A DNA stretch of 64,000 nucleotides from a bacterium (GTDB taxonomy: Bacteria > Pseudomonadota > Alphaproteobacteria > Sphingomonadales > Sphingomonadaceae). The stretch is taken from the NCBI GenBank assembly GCA_030824575.1, contig JAVBXL010000020.1:1-64000 (forward strand). The letters are read 5' to 3'. Made by a program: the position numbers and the translations under genes. Shown piece after piece: positions 37,103 through 45,763 of this stretch. Numbering within the stretch: the stretch's first letter is position 1; each line of letters opens with the position of its first letter. Under the pieces are notes generated by a model. It ran no database searches and was not told the DNA's origin. It saw only the letters and a program-made list of their open reading frames with translations.

Positions 37103-39925
37103 ATGACAGACAAGAATCTCTGGGCATCTGCCGCCATCGTCGCGCTGGCCATGAGTGCGGTCGCGGGCGCATCCGCCGCGCAAGCACAGGATGGAACGCA
37201 GGACGGCGTAGCGCCGCAACCAGTCGCCGACGATATGGGCGCCAACATCATCGTTACCGCCACCCGCCGTGCCAGCCCCTTGTCCGACGTGCCGATCGCG
37301 GTGTCGGCCGTGGGCGCGGCCGCCATGCAGAATAGCGGCGCGAGCGATATCCGCACGCTGAACCAGTTGGCCCCTTCCCTGCTCGTGTCCTCCACCGGGT
37401 CCGAAGCCAATGCGTCGGCGCGTATCCGCGGCATTGGTACGGTGGGCGATAATCCGGGGCTGGAAAGCTCGGTCGCGGTGTTCATCGACGGCGTCTATCG
37501 CTCGCGCACCGGGTCGGGCCTCAACGAACTGGGCGAGATCGAGCGGGTCGAGGTGCTGCGCGGGCCGCAGGGCACGCTGTTCGGCCGCAATGCGTCGGCG
37601 GGCCTGATCAACATCATCAGCAAGGCACCGGAAAACACCTTCCATGCCAAGGGTGAGATCACCTATGGCAATTATGATTATTGGCGGCTGTCGGGCCGCG
37701 TCACCGGGCCGATCGCCGATGGCATCGCGCTCAGTCTGGACGGCGTCTGGTCCAAGCGCGACGGCTTTTACAAGCTGGTCGATGGCACGGGCGCAACCGT
37801 CGGCGACACCAATGACCGTGACCGCTATTTCGTGCGCGGCCAGGCGCTGATCGAACCCAATGACGCGCTCTCCATCCGGCTGATCGGCGATTACACCAAT
37901 CGCGACGAAAGCTGCTGCGGCGCGGCCTATATCGAATCGCGCGAGCGGCGACCCGCAGCCGGCGGCGGCTATACCGACGCGCCGTTCAATCGCATCGCTG
38001 CGATCCTGGCGGGCCAGGGCAGCGTCATCCCGGCCGATCCCTATGATCGCGAACTCGCCACCACGCCGGGCCGCGACTATGTCAGCAAGCTCAAGGATTG
38101 GGGCGTTTCGGGCGAGATCAATTATAATTTCGGCGGCGCCAAGCTGACCAGCATCACCGCCTATCGCGATTACAAATCCCGCGACTATGGCGATTATGAC
38201 TATAATCGCGCCGACCTGCTATACCGCGATCCCAACACCTATCGCCAGTTCAAGACCTTCACGCAGGAATTGCGGCTTCAGGGGTCGGCTTTCGCCGATA
38301 AGCTCGACTGGCTAGTCGGCGGCTATTACGCCAATGAACGGCTGACGTTGCAGGATAATATCCGTTTCGGCGCGGACTATGGGCGCTTTGCGGCCTGTCG
38401 CCTGATGGCGGGGGCAAGCCTGAACAGCAATTTCACCGCCCCGCAACTCGCCGCCTGTGGCAGCGGCCTCGCCACCCAGCCGCTCATCAGCGGTACGCAG
38501 GCGAACCTCAACGCCGGGCTGACCGCCGCGCTGATCGCGCGTGGCGTGCCGGCAGCGATCGCGGCGGCGCAGGCCGGGGCGATCTCCACCGGGCTGGGCA
38601 ACGGCCTGCGTGCGCTGTCGGCGATTCCGTCGGGCACCGGCGACGTCGCGTCGCTCTACCGCCAGAAGAGCGAGAACTGGGCGCTCTTCACGCACAATAT
38701 CGTCCACATCACCAACCGGCTCGATCTGACCCTGGGCCTGCGCTACACCCATGAAAGCAAGCGCTTCTCGTCCGATTTCAACAACAACAACGCGACCTGC
38801 GCGGCGTTGCAGGCGTCCGGCCTGCCCGGCATCGCCACCAATCCGGCGCTGGGCAGCGCGGCGACGCTGGCGGGCGGCATCCTGACGCTGGGGTGCCTGG
38901 GCAATGCGTCCACCGGCCTCAATGCGCTCGACCTGAACGACAAGATCAGCGATGGCGAATTTTCCGGTACGGCGGTGCTGTCGTGGAAGCCGATCGACGA
39001 ACTGCTGCTCTATGGCAGCTATTCGAAGGGCTATAAGGCGGGCGGCTATAATCTGGATCGTTTCCAGCTGGGATCGACGGGTCTGAACGCCATTCCCGCC
39101 GTCTTTTCGCCGCGCACCAATGCCGACGTCGCCAGCCTGCGCTTCGCCGCGGAAAAAGTGGATTCGTTTGAGGTCGGCCTGAAATTTGCGCAGCCCAAAT
39201 GGAGCGTGAACATCGCCGCCTTCCGGCAGGAGTTCAAGAATTTCCAGCTGAACACGTTCAACGGCACCAGCTTCGTCGTCCAGAATATCAATGGCTGCGA
39301 CAGCGCGCTCAGCGCTGCGCGGACCTGCGACAGCGGCGACGTTGGCCCCGGCCTGATCAGCCAGGGCGTGGAGCTGGAAGCATCGGTGACCCCGGCGCGC
39401 AACTTCCGCGTGTCCGGCGGCGCAACCTATGCCCGTGCCAAATTCGCCAACCGGCTGGTCGGCAGCGGCAACGGCGCTGTGCCGCTCGACCCCGCGCTGT
39501 TCCTGTTGCCCGGATCGATCAACAGTAACGCACCGCAACTGGTCACGACCGCCAGTATGGCCTGGACCCCGGACATCGGCGCATCGGGCCTGTCGGCGCT
39601 TTTCTACGTCGATGGCCGCATGACCAGCGACTATAATACCGGGTCCGACCTGTTCCCTGAAAAGCGGCAGGACGGCTATGCCATCGTCAACGCCCGCGTC
39701 GGTATTCGTGGGCCGGACCAGCGCTGGGCGGTGGAGTTCTGGGGCCAGAATATCTTCAACCAGAATTATACCCAGGTCGCCTTCTCCAGCCCGCTCCAGT
39801 CGAGCAGCCCCGGCACGTCGACCACTGGCCAGTTCGGCCAAGGCGCGCCAATGGCGAATCAGCTGATCTCCGCTTATCTGGCCGAACCGCGCACCTATGG
39901 CATTACCCTGCGCGGGAGTTTCTAG
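37103..39925 (+). CDS. TonB-dependent receptor
   Basis: Signal peptide, NIIVTATRRASPLSDVPIAVSAV plug motif, C-terminal EPRTYGITLRGSF; SD AGGAGAGG at 37084. Confidence 0.95.
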   Translation: MTDKNLWASAAIVALAMSAVAGASAAQAQDGTQDGVAPQPVADDMGANIIVTATRRASPLSDVPIAVSAVGAAAMQNSGASDIRTLNQLAPSLLVSSTGSEANASARIRGIGTVGDNPGLESSVAVFIDGVYRSRTGSGLNELGEIERVEVLRGPQGTLFGRNASAGLINIISKAPENTFHAKGEITYGNYDYWRLSGRVTGPIADGIALSLDGVWSKRDGFYKLVDGTGATVGDTNDRDRYFVRGQALIEPNDALSIRLIGDYTNRDESCCGAAYIESRERRPAAGGGYTDAPFNRIAAILAGQGSVIPADPYDRELATTPGRDYVSKLKDWGVSGEINYNFGGAKLTSITAYRDYKSRDYGDYDYNRADLLYRDPNTYRQFKTFTQELRLQGSAFADKLDWLVGGYYANERLTLQDNIRFGADYGRFAACRLMAGASLNSNFTAPQLAACGSGLATQPLISGTQANLNAGLTAALIARGVPAAIAAAQAGAISTGLGNGLRALSAIPSGTGDVASLYRQKSENWALFTHNIVHITNRLDLTLGLRYTHESKRFSSDFNNNNATCAALQASGLPGIATNPALGSAATLAGGILTLGCLGNASTGLNALDLNDKISDGEFSGTAVLSWKPIDELLLYGSYSKGYKAGGYNLDRFQLGSTGLNAIPAVFSPRTNADVASLRFAAEKVDSFEVGLKFAQPKWSVNIAAFRQEFKNFQLNTFNGTSFVVQNINGCDSALSAARTCDSGDVGPGLISQGVELEASVTPARNFRVSGGATYARAKFANRLVGSGNGAVPLDPALFLLPGSINSNAPQLVTTASMAWTPDIGASGLSALFYVDGRMTSDYNTGSDLFPEKRQDGYAIVNARVGIRGPDQRWAVEFWGQNIFNQNYTQVAFSSPLQSSSPGTSTTGQFGQGAPMANQLISAYLAEPRTYGITLRGSF

Positions 39926-40656
39926 GCGCGGGAGTTTCTGAGCATCCCTCTCCCGCTCGCCGGTACGGGGCGAGCGGGAGAAGGTCTTTCCCCGAACAGG
40001 GCAGTCCCGACACGGATATCGGTCGCGCCCAACATGATCGCGGTTTCATAATCGCCCGACATGCCCATGGAGAGGCGATCCAGCCCCTCCTCCCGCGCGA
40101 TCTTCGCCAATAGCGCGAAGAAGGGCGCTGCCTCGATATCGGCCGGCGGGACGCACATCAGGCCCAAAACAGGGATATCGGCGCCGCGCGCCGCGGCGAT
40201 CAGCGAAGGCAGATCGGCTATGGCGCAGCCGCCCTTCTGCTCTTCCGCGCCGATATTGACCTGGATGAAGCAGGGGACGCGCCTGTCCGCGCCGTCCATT
40301 GCCTTGGCCAGCGCGGTCAGCAGCGAGGGGCGGTCGAGGCTGTGGATGACGTCGAACAGCGCGACCGCATCGGCCGCCTTGTTCGATTGAAGCTGGCCGA
40401 CCAGATGCAGTGCGACGCCGGAAAATTCGTCGCGCAGCGCAGGCCATTTCTCCTGCGCTTCCTGCACCCGATTTTCGCCGAACGCACGTTGCCCGGCATG
40501 GAGCAGCGGGCGGATCGTGTCGGCGTCGTGCGTCTTCGATACCGCGATCAGGTTGATGTCGTCGGCGGTCCGCTGCGTCAGGCGGGCGGCGCGGTCGATG
40601 CTGTCGCGCAGGGTGGCGAGGCGCTGGGTTGCTTCGATTAGGCTGTCTGTGGTCAT
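39922..40656 (-). CDS. YggS family PLP-binding protein
   Basis: INLIAVSKTHDADTIRPLLHAGQRAFGENRVQEAQEKWPAL, MGMSGDYETAIMLGATDIRVGTALFG. Confidence 0.93.
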   Translation of the reverse strand: MTTDSLIEATQRLATLRDSIDRAARLTQRTADDINLIAVSKTHDADTIRPLLHAGQRAFGENRVQEAQEKWPALRDEFSGVALHLVGQLQSNKAADAVALFDVIHSLDRPSLLTALAKAMDGADRRVPCFIQVNIGAEEQKGGCAIADLPSLIAAARGADIPVLGLMCVPPADIEAAPFFALLAKIAREEGLDRLSMGMSGDYETAIMLGATDIRVGTALFGERPSPARPVPASGRGMLRNSRA

Positions 40657-40679
40657 GCGCGCTGCTATAGGCGAAGGCC

Positions 40680-41234
40680 ATGGATCGTCGCCACCGCAAA
40701 AAACTGCCTGCCCTGTGGCTGATGACCGACGAGCGGGTCGATGCGGCGGCGTTGCTGGCGGCGGCTGTGCGCCTGCCCAAGGGGCGCGGCGGCATCGTCT
40801 TTCGCCATTACCGCACCGAACCGGCGGCACGGCGCGCGCTGTTTATGGCGTTGCGGGCGATCGCGTGGCGACGACGGCTGGTGCTGTTGCTCGCCGGTTC
40901 GGCGCGGGACGCGGCGGCGTGGCGGGCCGATGGCGTGCATGGGCGGGACGGGCGTCGTACGGTCTGGCCGCTAATACGCAGCCGCGCCGTGCATGATGCG
41001 CGCGAGGCCGTAGCGGCGCGGCGGGCCGGGGCAGACATATGTTTCGTTTCGCCCCTCTTCCCGACCCGATCGCATCCGGGCGCTGATGCTTTGGGGCGAT
41101 TGCCCTTTGCCGCGCTGGCAAGGCAGGTGGATGCCCCGGTGATGGCGCTGGGCGGCGTGCGCCGAAAGCACCGGCCTATGCTGGGCGGGATCGGTGCGGA
41201 CGGCTGGGCGGCGATCGACGGGCTGACGGGTTAG
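40680..41234 (+). CDS. Degenerate thiamine phosphate synthase-like (ThiE/TenI fold) protein
   Basis: GADICFVSPLFPTRSHPGADALG and VMALGGVR motifs; canonical N-terminal substrate motifs weak. Confidence 0.7.
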   Translation: MDRRHRKKLPALWLMTDERVDAAALLAAAVRLPKGRGGIVFRHYRTEPAARRALFMALRAIAWRRRLVLLLAGSARDAAAWRADGVHGRDGRRTVWPLIRSRAVHDAREAVAARRAGADICFVSPLFPTRSHPGADALGRLPFAALARQVDAPVMALGGVRRKHRPMLGGIGADGWAAIDGLTG

Positions 41235-41239
41235 AGCCG

Positions 41240-41331
41240 CGTGCTCCTGCGAAGGCGGGAACCTAGACTAGTTCGGACGATGCGGTGATGCGCAACGGTG
41301 GAACTGGGTTCCCGCCTCCGCGGGAACACGG
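41240..41331. repeat. Interspersed imperfect inverted repeat, second family
   Basis: gtgctcctgcgaaggcgggaacc ... ggttcccgcctccgcgggaacac; related single arm at 23487-23516. Confidence 0.8.
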
Positions 41332-41332
41332 G

Positions 41333-42010
41333 TCAATTCCAGTCAACGCGCGTCCAGCCGCGCTCCGCCGCCAGCCTGGCCAGCGGCTTATGCGGGTTGG
41401 AGGCGAAGGCGATATCCGCAAATTCCAGCATCGGCGCGTCGGACACATGGTCGGAATAGGCGCGGATATGCGCTTGGCCACGGTCGATCGCCTGCGACGC
41501 CATCCACGCCTTGATCATCCGCAGCTTGCCGGTGTCGTAGCAATTTTCGCCGGCGATTCTGGCGCGGACATAGCGCAGATCCTGGCTGAGATGATCGGTG
41601 GCGATCACCGCGTCGAAGCCCAGCCGCCGCGCGATCGGCTCGACATAGAGTCGGTAGGAGGCGGTGGCGAGCACAAGCGTATAGCCATTGGCCCGGTCCT
41701 GCGCGATCTGCGCCACCGCGCCGGCGCGCAGGTTGCGCGCGATCACCCGGTCGGCATAGCTTTCGATATGGGGCATGAGTTTCGCGCGTTCGACGTTGAA
41801 ACCGATCATCAGCGCCTGATTATATTCCTTGAGCCGCTGGCGGCTGACCAGCTTCACCACATAGGCCAGCATGAGCAGGATGACGCAGGGGAAAAGCACC
41901 AACCGCCAGGGCGCCATATGCCCCGCCACATGGATCAGGAAGCCGGTATAGGTGCCGCTGAAGGTCACCGTGCGGTCCATATCGTAGATGGCCAACTTGT
42001 GCGTCGTCAT
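41333..42010 (-). CDS. HAD-IB family phosphatase
   Basis: LAIYDMDRTVTFSGTYTGFLIHV, LVLATASYRLYVEPIARRLGFDAVIATD, AYSDHVSDAPMLEFA. Confidence 0.88.
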   Translation of the reverse strand: MTTHKLAIYDMDRTVTFSGTYTGFLIHVAGHMAPWRLVLFPCVILLMLAYVVKLVSRQRLKEYNQALMIGFNVERAKLMPHIESYADRVIARNLRAGAVAQIAQDRANGYTLVLATASYRLYVEPIARRLGFDAVIATDHLSQDLRYVRARIAGENCYDTGKLRMIKAWMASQAIDRGQAHIRAYSDHVSDAPMLEFADIAFASNPHKPLARLAAERGWTRVDWN

Positions 42011-42108
42011 GCCGTATCCGAAACTTTTACCGTTACCCTTCGTTCTGGCTTGCGGATGGGCCGTTTCGGCTTGCCGTGCAACCGATAATGGACCAGTAAT
42101 CCCATCGC

Positions 42109-43218
42109 ATGAACAAAGCCGCCGAACTAGTCGAGGAACAGCGCGACGGCAGCAATGTGGTCCGGCTTTCCGGGTCGCTCGCGATCGCCTCCCTGGGCGA
42201 TCTGCCGAACCAACTGGATGCCATACAGGGTCCGGTCGGCGCGATCGACCTGTCCGCCGTCGATCATATGGACACAATCGGTGCCTGGACCGTGCATCGC
42301 ACGACCAAGCGTCTGGGCTGTGATGTCACCGGCGCCAGCGACGATGCCCGCCGCCTGATCGATGCGGTCGGTGAACTGGATGAGCCGGTGCCGATCAGGC
42401 CCGATCATATCCATCCATTGCGCCGCGTCGTCGGCCAGATCGGCGAGGCGGTGATCGCTTCGGGCGCGACCCTGATGGGGCTGCTCGGCTTTTTCGGTGC
42501 CACACTGATCGCGACATGGAGCGTGATCCGCCATCCGCATCGTTTCCGCATCAATGCGGTGGTGCAGCGGTTCGAGGTGGTCGGCGTGTCGGCGCTGGGC
42601 ATTATCGGCCTGATGAGTTTTCTGATAGGCATCGTCATCGCCCAGCAGGGATCGGTGCAGCTGCGCCAGTTCGGCATGGAGATGCTGACGATCAACCTGG
42701 TGGGCCGCCTGACTTTCCGCGAACTGGGCGTGCTGATGACCGCAATCATGGTCGCGGGCCGATCCGGCTCTGCCTTTGCCGCGCAATTGGGCACGATGAA
42801 GCTGACCGAAGAGGTCGACGCGATGCGCACCATCGGCGTGTCGCCGATGGAGGCGCTGGTGCTGCCCCGCACCCTCGCCGTCGTCATCATGATGCCGCTG
42901 CTGGGCTTTTACGCATCAGTAATGGCGGTGATCGGTGGCGGCTTCCTGTGCGCGATCGCGCTAGAAATCCCGCCCATCACCTTCGTCCAGCGGCTGCGCG
43001 AAGTCGTGCCGATCACCGACCTGTGGGTCGGCCTGATCAAGGCACCGGTGTTCGGCGTCATCATCGCGCTGTCGGGCTGCTACCAGGGGATGCAGGTCAA
43101 GGGCAATGCCGAGGAAGTCGGCCTACGCACCACCGCGGCCGTGGTGCAGGCGATCTTCATGGTCATCGTAATCGACGCCTTCTTTGCGGTCTTCTTTACC
43201 TGGGTGGGCTGGAACTGA
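42109..43218 (+). CDS. mlaE: MlaE family lipid ABC transporter permease with N-terminal STAS-like domain
   Basis: LVGRLTFRELGVLMTAIMVAGRSGSAFAAQLGTMKLTEEVDAMRTIGVSPMEALVLPR. Confidence 0.93.
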   Translation: MNKAAELVEEQRDGSNVVRLSGSLAIASLGDLPNQLDAIQGPVGAIDLSAVDHMDTIGAWTVHRTTKRLGCDVTGASDDARRLIDAVGELDEPVPIRPDHIHPLRRVVGQIGEAVIASGATLMGLLGFFGATLIATWSVIRHPHRFRINAVVQRFEVVGVSALGIIGLMSFLIGIVIAQQGSVQLRQFGMEMLTINLVGRLTFRELGVLMTAIMVAGRSGSAFAAQLGTMKLTEEVDAMRTIGVSPMEALVLPRTLAVVIMMPLLGFYASVMAVIGGGFLCAIALEIPPITFVQRLREVVPITDLWVGLIKAPVFGVIIALSGCYQGMQVKGNAEEVGLRTTAAVVQAIFMVIVIDAFFAVFFTWVGWN

Positions 43219-44102
43219 TGAGCGAGCAGGACATCGCCCAAGCCGAGGAACAGCGTATCGACGAAGCGGTTCAGACCGCCGACATCGCGATTTCGGTGCG
43301 CGGTCTGCGCAACAGTTTCGGCGACCAGCTGATCCATGACGGGCTGGACCTGGACGTGCGCAAGGGCGAGATATTGGGCGTGGTCGGCGGGTCCGGCACC
43401 GGCAAGTCGGTGCTGATGCGCTCGATCATCGGCCTCCAGACGCCTGATGAGGGGGAAATTCACGTCTTCGGCGAGTCCATGGTCGGACGGTCGGATGATG
43501 AGGCGCTGGCGATCCGCAAGCGCTGGGGCGTGTTGTTTCAGGGCGGCGCGTTGTTTTCGACGCTGACCGTGGCCGAAAATGTCGAAGTGCCGATCCGCGA
43601 ATATTATCCCAATATCGGGCCGCAGCTGCGCGACGAGATTGCCGCTTACAAGATTCGTATGACCGGCTTGCCGACCGAGGCCGGTCCCAAATATCCGTCC
43701 GAACTATCCGGCGGCATGAAGAAGCGCGCTGGCCTCGCCCGCGCGCTGGCGCTGGACCCGGACCTGCTGTTCCTGGATGAGCCGACTGCCGGTCTCGACC
43801 CCATCGGTGCGGCCGCGTTTGACGACCAGACGCGCAAATTGCAGCAGACGCTGGGCCTGACGGTATTCCTCATCACCCATGATCTCGATACGCTCTATTC
43901 GATCTGTGACCGGGTGGCGGTGCTGGCGGACAAAAAGGTGACGGCGGTCGGCACGATCGACGAACTGCTGGCGACCGACCATCCCTGGATACAGGAATAT
44001 TTCAACGGCCCGCGCGGCCGGGCTGCGACGGCGGCCGTGTCGCGTCATAAGGACCGCGAACAGACACAGGCGGCGCAGAGTCCGTCGGACGGAAGGCGAT
44101 AG
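43218..44102 (+). CDS. mlaF: MlaF-type ABC transporter ATP-binding protein
   Basis: GVVGGSGTGKSVLMRSIIGL, ELSGGMKKRAGLARALALDPDLLFLDEPTAGLDP; ATG at 43218 overlaps mlaE stop. Confidence 0.93.
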   Translation: MSEQDIAQAEEQRIDEAVQTADIAISVRGLRNSFGDQLIHDGLDLDVRKGEILGVVGGSGTGKSVLMRSIIGLQTPDEGEIHVFGESMVGRSDDEALAIRKRWGVLFQGGALFSTLTVAENVEVPIREYYPNIGPQLRDEIAAYKIRMTGLPTEAGPKYPSELSGGMKKRAGLARALALDPDLLFLDEPTAGLDPIGAAAFDDQTRKLQQTLGLTVFLITHDLDTLYSICDRVAVLADKKVTAVGTIDELLATDHPWIQEYFNGPRGRAATAAVSRHKDREQTQAAQSPSDGRR

Positions 44103-44105
44103 GAT

Positions 44106-45068
44106 ATGGAAACCCGCTCCAATCATGTGCTGGTCGGTGCAGTCACGTTGCTGCTGCTGGCTGCGATCATGGCCGCCGCTTTCTGGTTTTCGCGCATTTC
44201 CGATGGCGAGAACAGGGAGTTCGACATCTTCTTCAAACAGTCGGTCAGCGGCCTCGCCAAGGGGTCCAGCGTCAATTACGCGGGCGTCCCATCGGGCAAG
44301 GTCGAAAATATCGAACTGTGGAAGCAAGATCCCAGTTTCGTGAAAGTCCGCATTTCGGTGAAGGACGGCACCCCGGTCCTGCAAGGCACGACCGCGACCA
44401 TCGCGGGCGTCGGCTTTACCGGCGTCAGCGAAGTGGTGCTGGACGGTGCGGTCAAGGGCGCGCCGCCGATCGCCTGCCCAGTCAATAATGTCCGGGCCAC
44501 CTGTCCCGACGGCGTGCCGGTGATCCCGACCAAGCCCGGCGCGCTGGGCGAACTGCTCAATAATGCGCCGCAGTTGCTGGAGCGGATTTCGACGCTGACG
44601 GAACGCCTGACCGAATTGCTGAACGACAAGAATCAGCAGTCGATCGCGGGTATCCTGGCCAATGTCGAGCGGGTGTCGGGCGCGCTGGCCGATCGCAGCC
44701 CCGAAATCGCCGCTACCCTGGCCGAAGCGCGGATTGCGGTGCAGCGCACCGGCGTTGCGATCGAACAGATCGGCAAACTGGCCGCGACGACCGATTCGAT
44801 GCTGACCGAGGAAGGCAAGCCGCTGATGAGCGATCTGCGCAAGAGCGTGCAGGCCGCCACCCGCAGCATCGAGACGTTGGACAAGACCATCGGTGAGGCG
44901 CAGCCGGGCGTGAAGGCGTTCAGCACCCAAACCATGCCGGAGGTCAACCAGTTGGTCCGTGACCTGCGCGAAATGTCGCGCTCCTTCCGCGGCGTCGCGG
45001 AAAAGCTCGACCAGCAGGGCGCCGGGTCGCTGGTCGGATCGCCCAAGCTGCCGGACTATAAGCCATGA
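44106..45068 (+). CDS. mlaD: MlaD/MCE family protein
   Basis: N-terminal TM, FFKQSVSGLAKGSSVNYAGVPSGKVENIEL MCE domain. Confidence 0.92.
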   Translation: METRSNHVLVGAVTLLLLAAIMAAAFWFSRISDGENREFDIFFKQSVSGLAKGSSVNYAGVPSGKVENIELWKQDPSFVKVRISVKDGTPVLQGTTATIAGVGFTGVSEVVLDGAVKGAPPIACPVNNVRATCPDGVPVIPTKPGALGELLNNAPQLLERISTLTERLTELLNDKNQQSIAGILANVERVSGALADRSPEIAATLAEARIAVQRTGVAIEQIGKLAATTDSMLTEEGKPLMSDLRKSVQAATRSIETLDKTIGEAQPGVKAFSTQTMPEVNQLVRDLREMSRSFRGVAEKLDQQGAGSLVGSPKLPDYKP

Positions 45069-45715
45069 TGATGAGAGAGATGCGGACCATGTTCCATGTG
45101 AAACACCCCGGCGTGTCGCGCAAAGGCGCGCTGGCCGCGCTAACCGCCGCCGTCCTGCTGTCGGGCTGCGTATCCTTTGGCGCCAAGCCGCCGGCGCAAC
45201 TGCTGACGCTCGATGCGGCGCAGAAGGTGCCGTCGGGCGCCGCGCGGGTGGCCGGTGGCGGGCGCACGCTGATCGTGACCGATCCAGACGCGCCCAAGAT
45301 GCTGGATACGGTGCGGGTGCCGGTGCAACTGGGGCCGACCTCCGTCGCCTATGTGACCAAGGTGCAGTGGGCCGACACGCCCCGCCATCTGTTCCGTGGC
45401 CTGCTGGCCGAAACCATTTCCGCGACGACCGATCGGGTGGTGCTGGATTCGGGGCAGTTTTCCGGTGATGGCGGCCAGCGCCTGAGTGGCGAACTGGTCG
45501 CCTTCGGTATTGATGCGGCGAGCAACAGCGCCGTCGTCACCTATGACGCGGTGCTGACCACCCCCAATGGCGTCGCGCTGGCGCGGCAGCGTTTCACCGC
45601 CAGCCAGCCTGTGAGCGGTAAGATCGAGGCCGGGACGATCGGTTTGCCGATCAATGTTGCGGCGAACAAGGTGGCGGCTGACGTCGCCGCCTGGGCCGCG
45701 GCGGTGAAGAACTGA
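45065..45715 (+). CDS. ABC-type transport auxiliary lipoprotein
   Basis: Lipobox LLSGCVSFG; follows mlaEFD; start codon uncertain (several in-frame ATGs). Confidence 0.85.
   Translation: MMMREMRTMFHVKHPGVSRKGALAALTAAVLLSGCVSFGAKPPAQLLTLDAAQKVPSGAARVAGGGRTLIVTDPDAPKMLDTVRVPVQLGPTSVAYVTKVQWADTPRHLFRGLLAETISATTDRVVLDSGQFSGDGGQRLSGELVAFGIDAASNSAVVTYDAVLTTPNGVALARQRFTASQPVSGKIEAGTIGLPINVAANKVAADVAAWAAAVKN
45090..45105. promoter_or_regulatory. parS: parS-like site (two mismatches to TGTTTCACGTGAAACA)
   Basis: TGTTCCATGTGAAACA, inside the lipoprotein 5' coding region. Confidence 0.7.
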
Positions 45716-45724
45716 CGCACTAAA

Positions 45725-45751
45725 GGTTCGCTTCGCGCCACGAAGCGAACC
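45725..45751. terminator. Stem-loop between convergent genes
   Basis: GGTTCGCTTCG-CGCCA-CGAAGCGAACC, perfect 11-bp stem. Confidence 0.75.
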
Positions 45752-45763
45752 GCTGTCGGCTGC

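Noticed and set aside
38312-39841. 509-aa minus-strand ORF antisense to the TonB receptor
   Set aside because: Shadow ORF composition; receptor motifs on the other strand are convincing.
42516-43217. Long 5' extension of the MlaF ORF overlapping mlaE in another frame
   Set aside because: The overlap is a shadow frame; MSEQDIAQAEEQ start at 43218 overlapping the mlaE stop is far more plausible.
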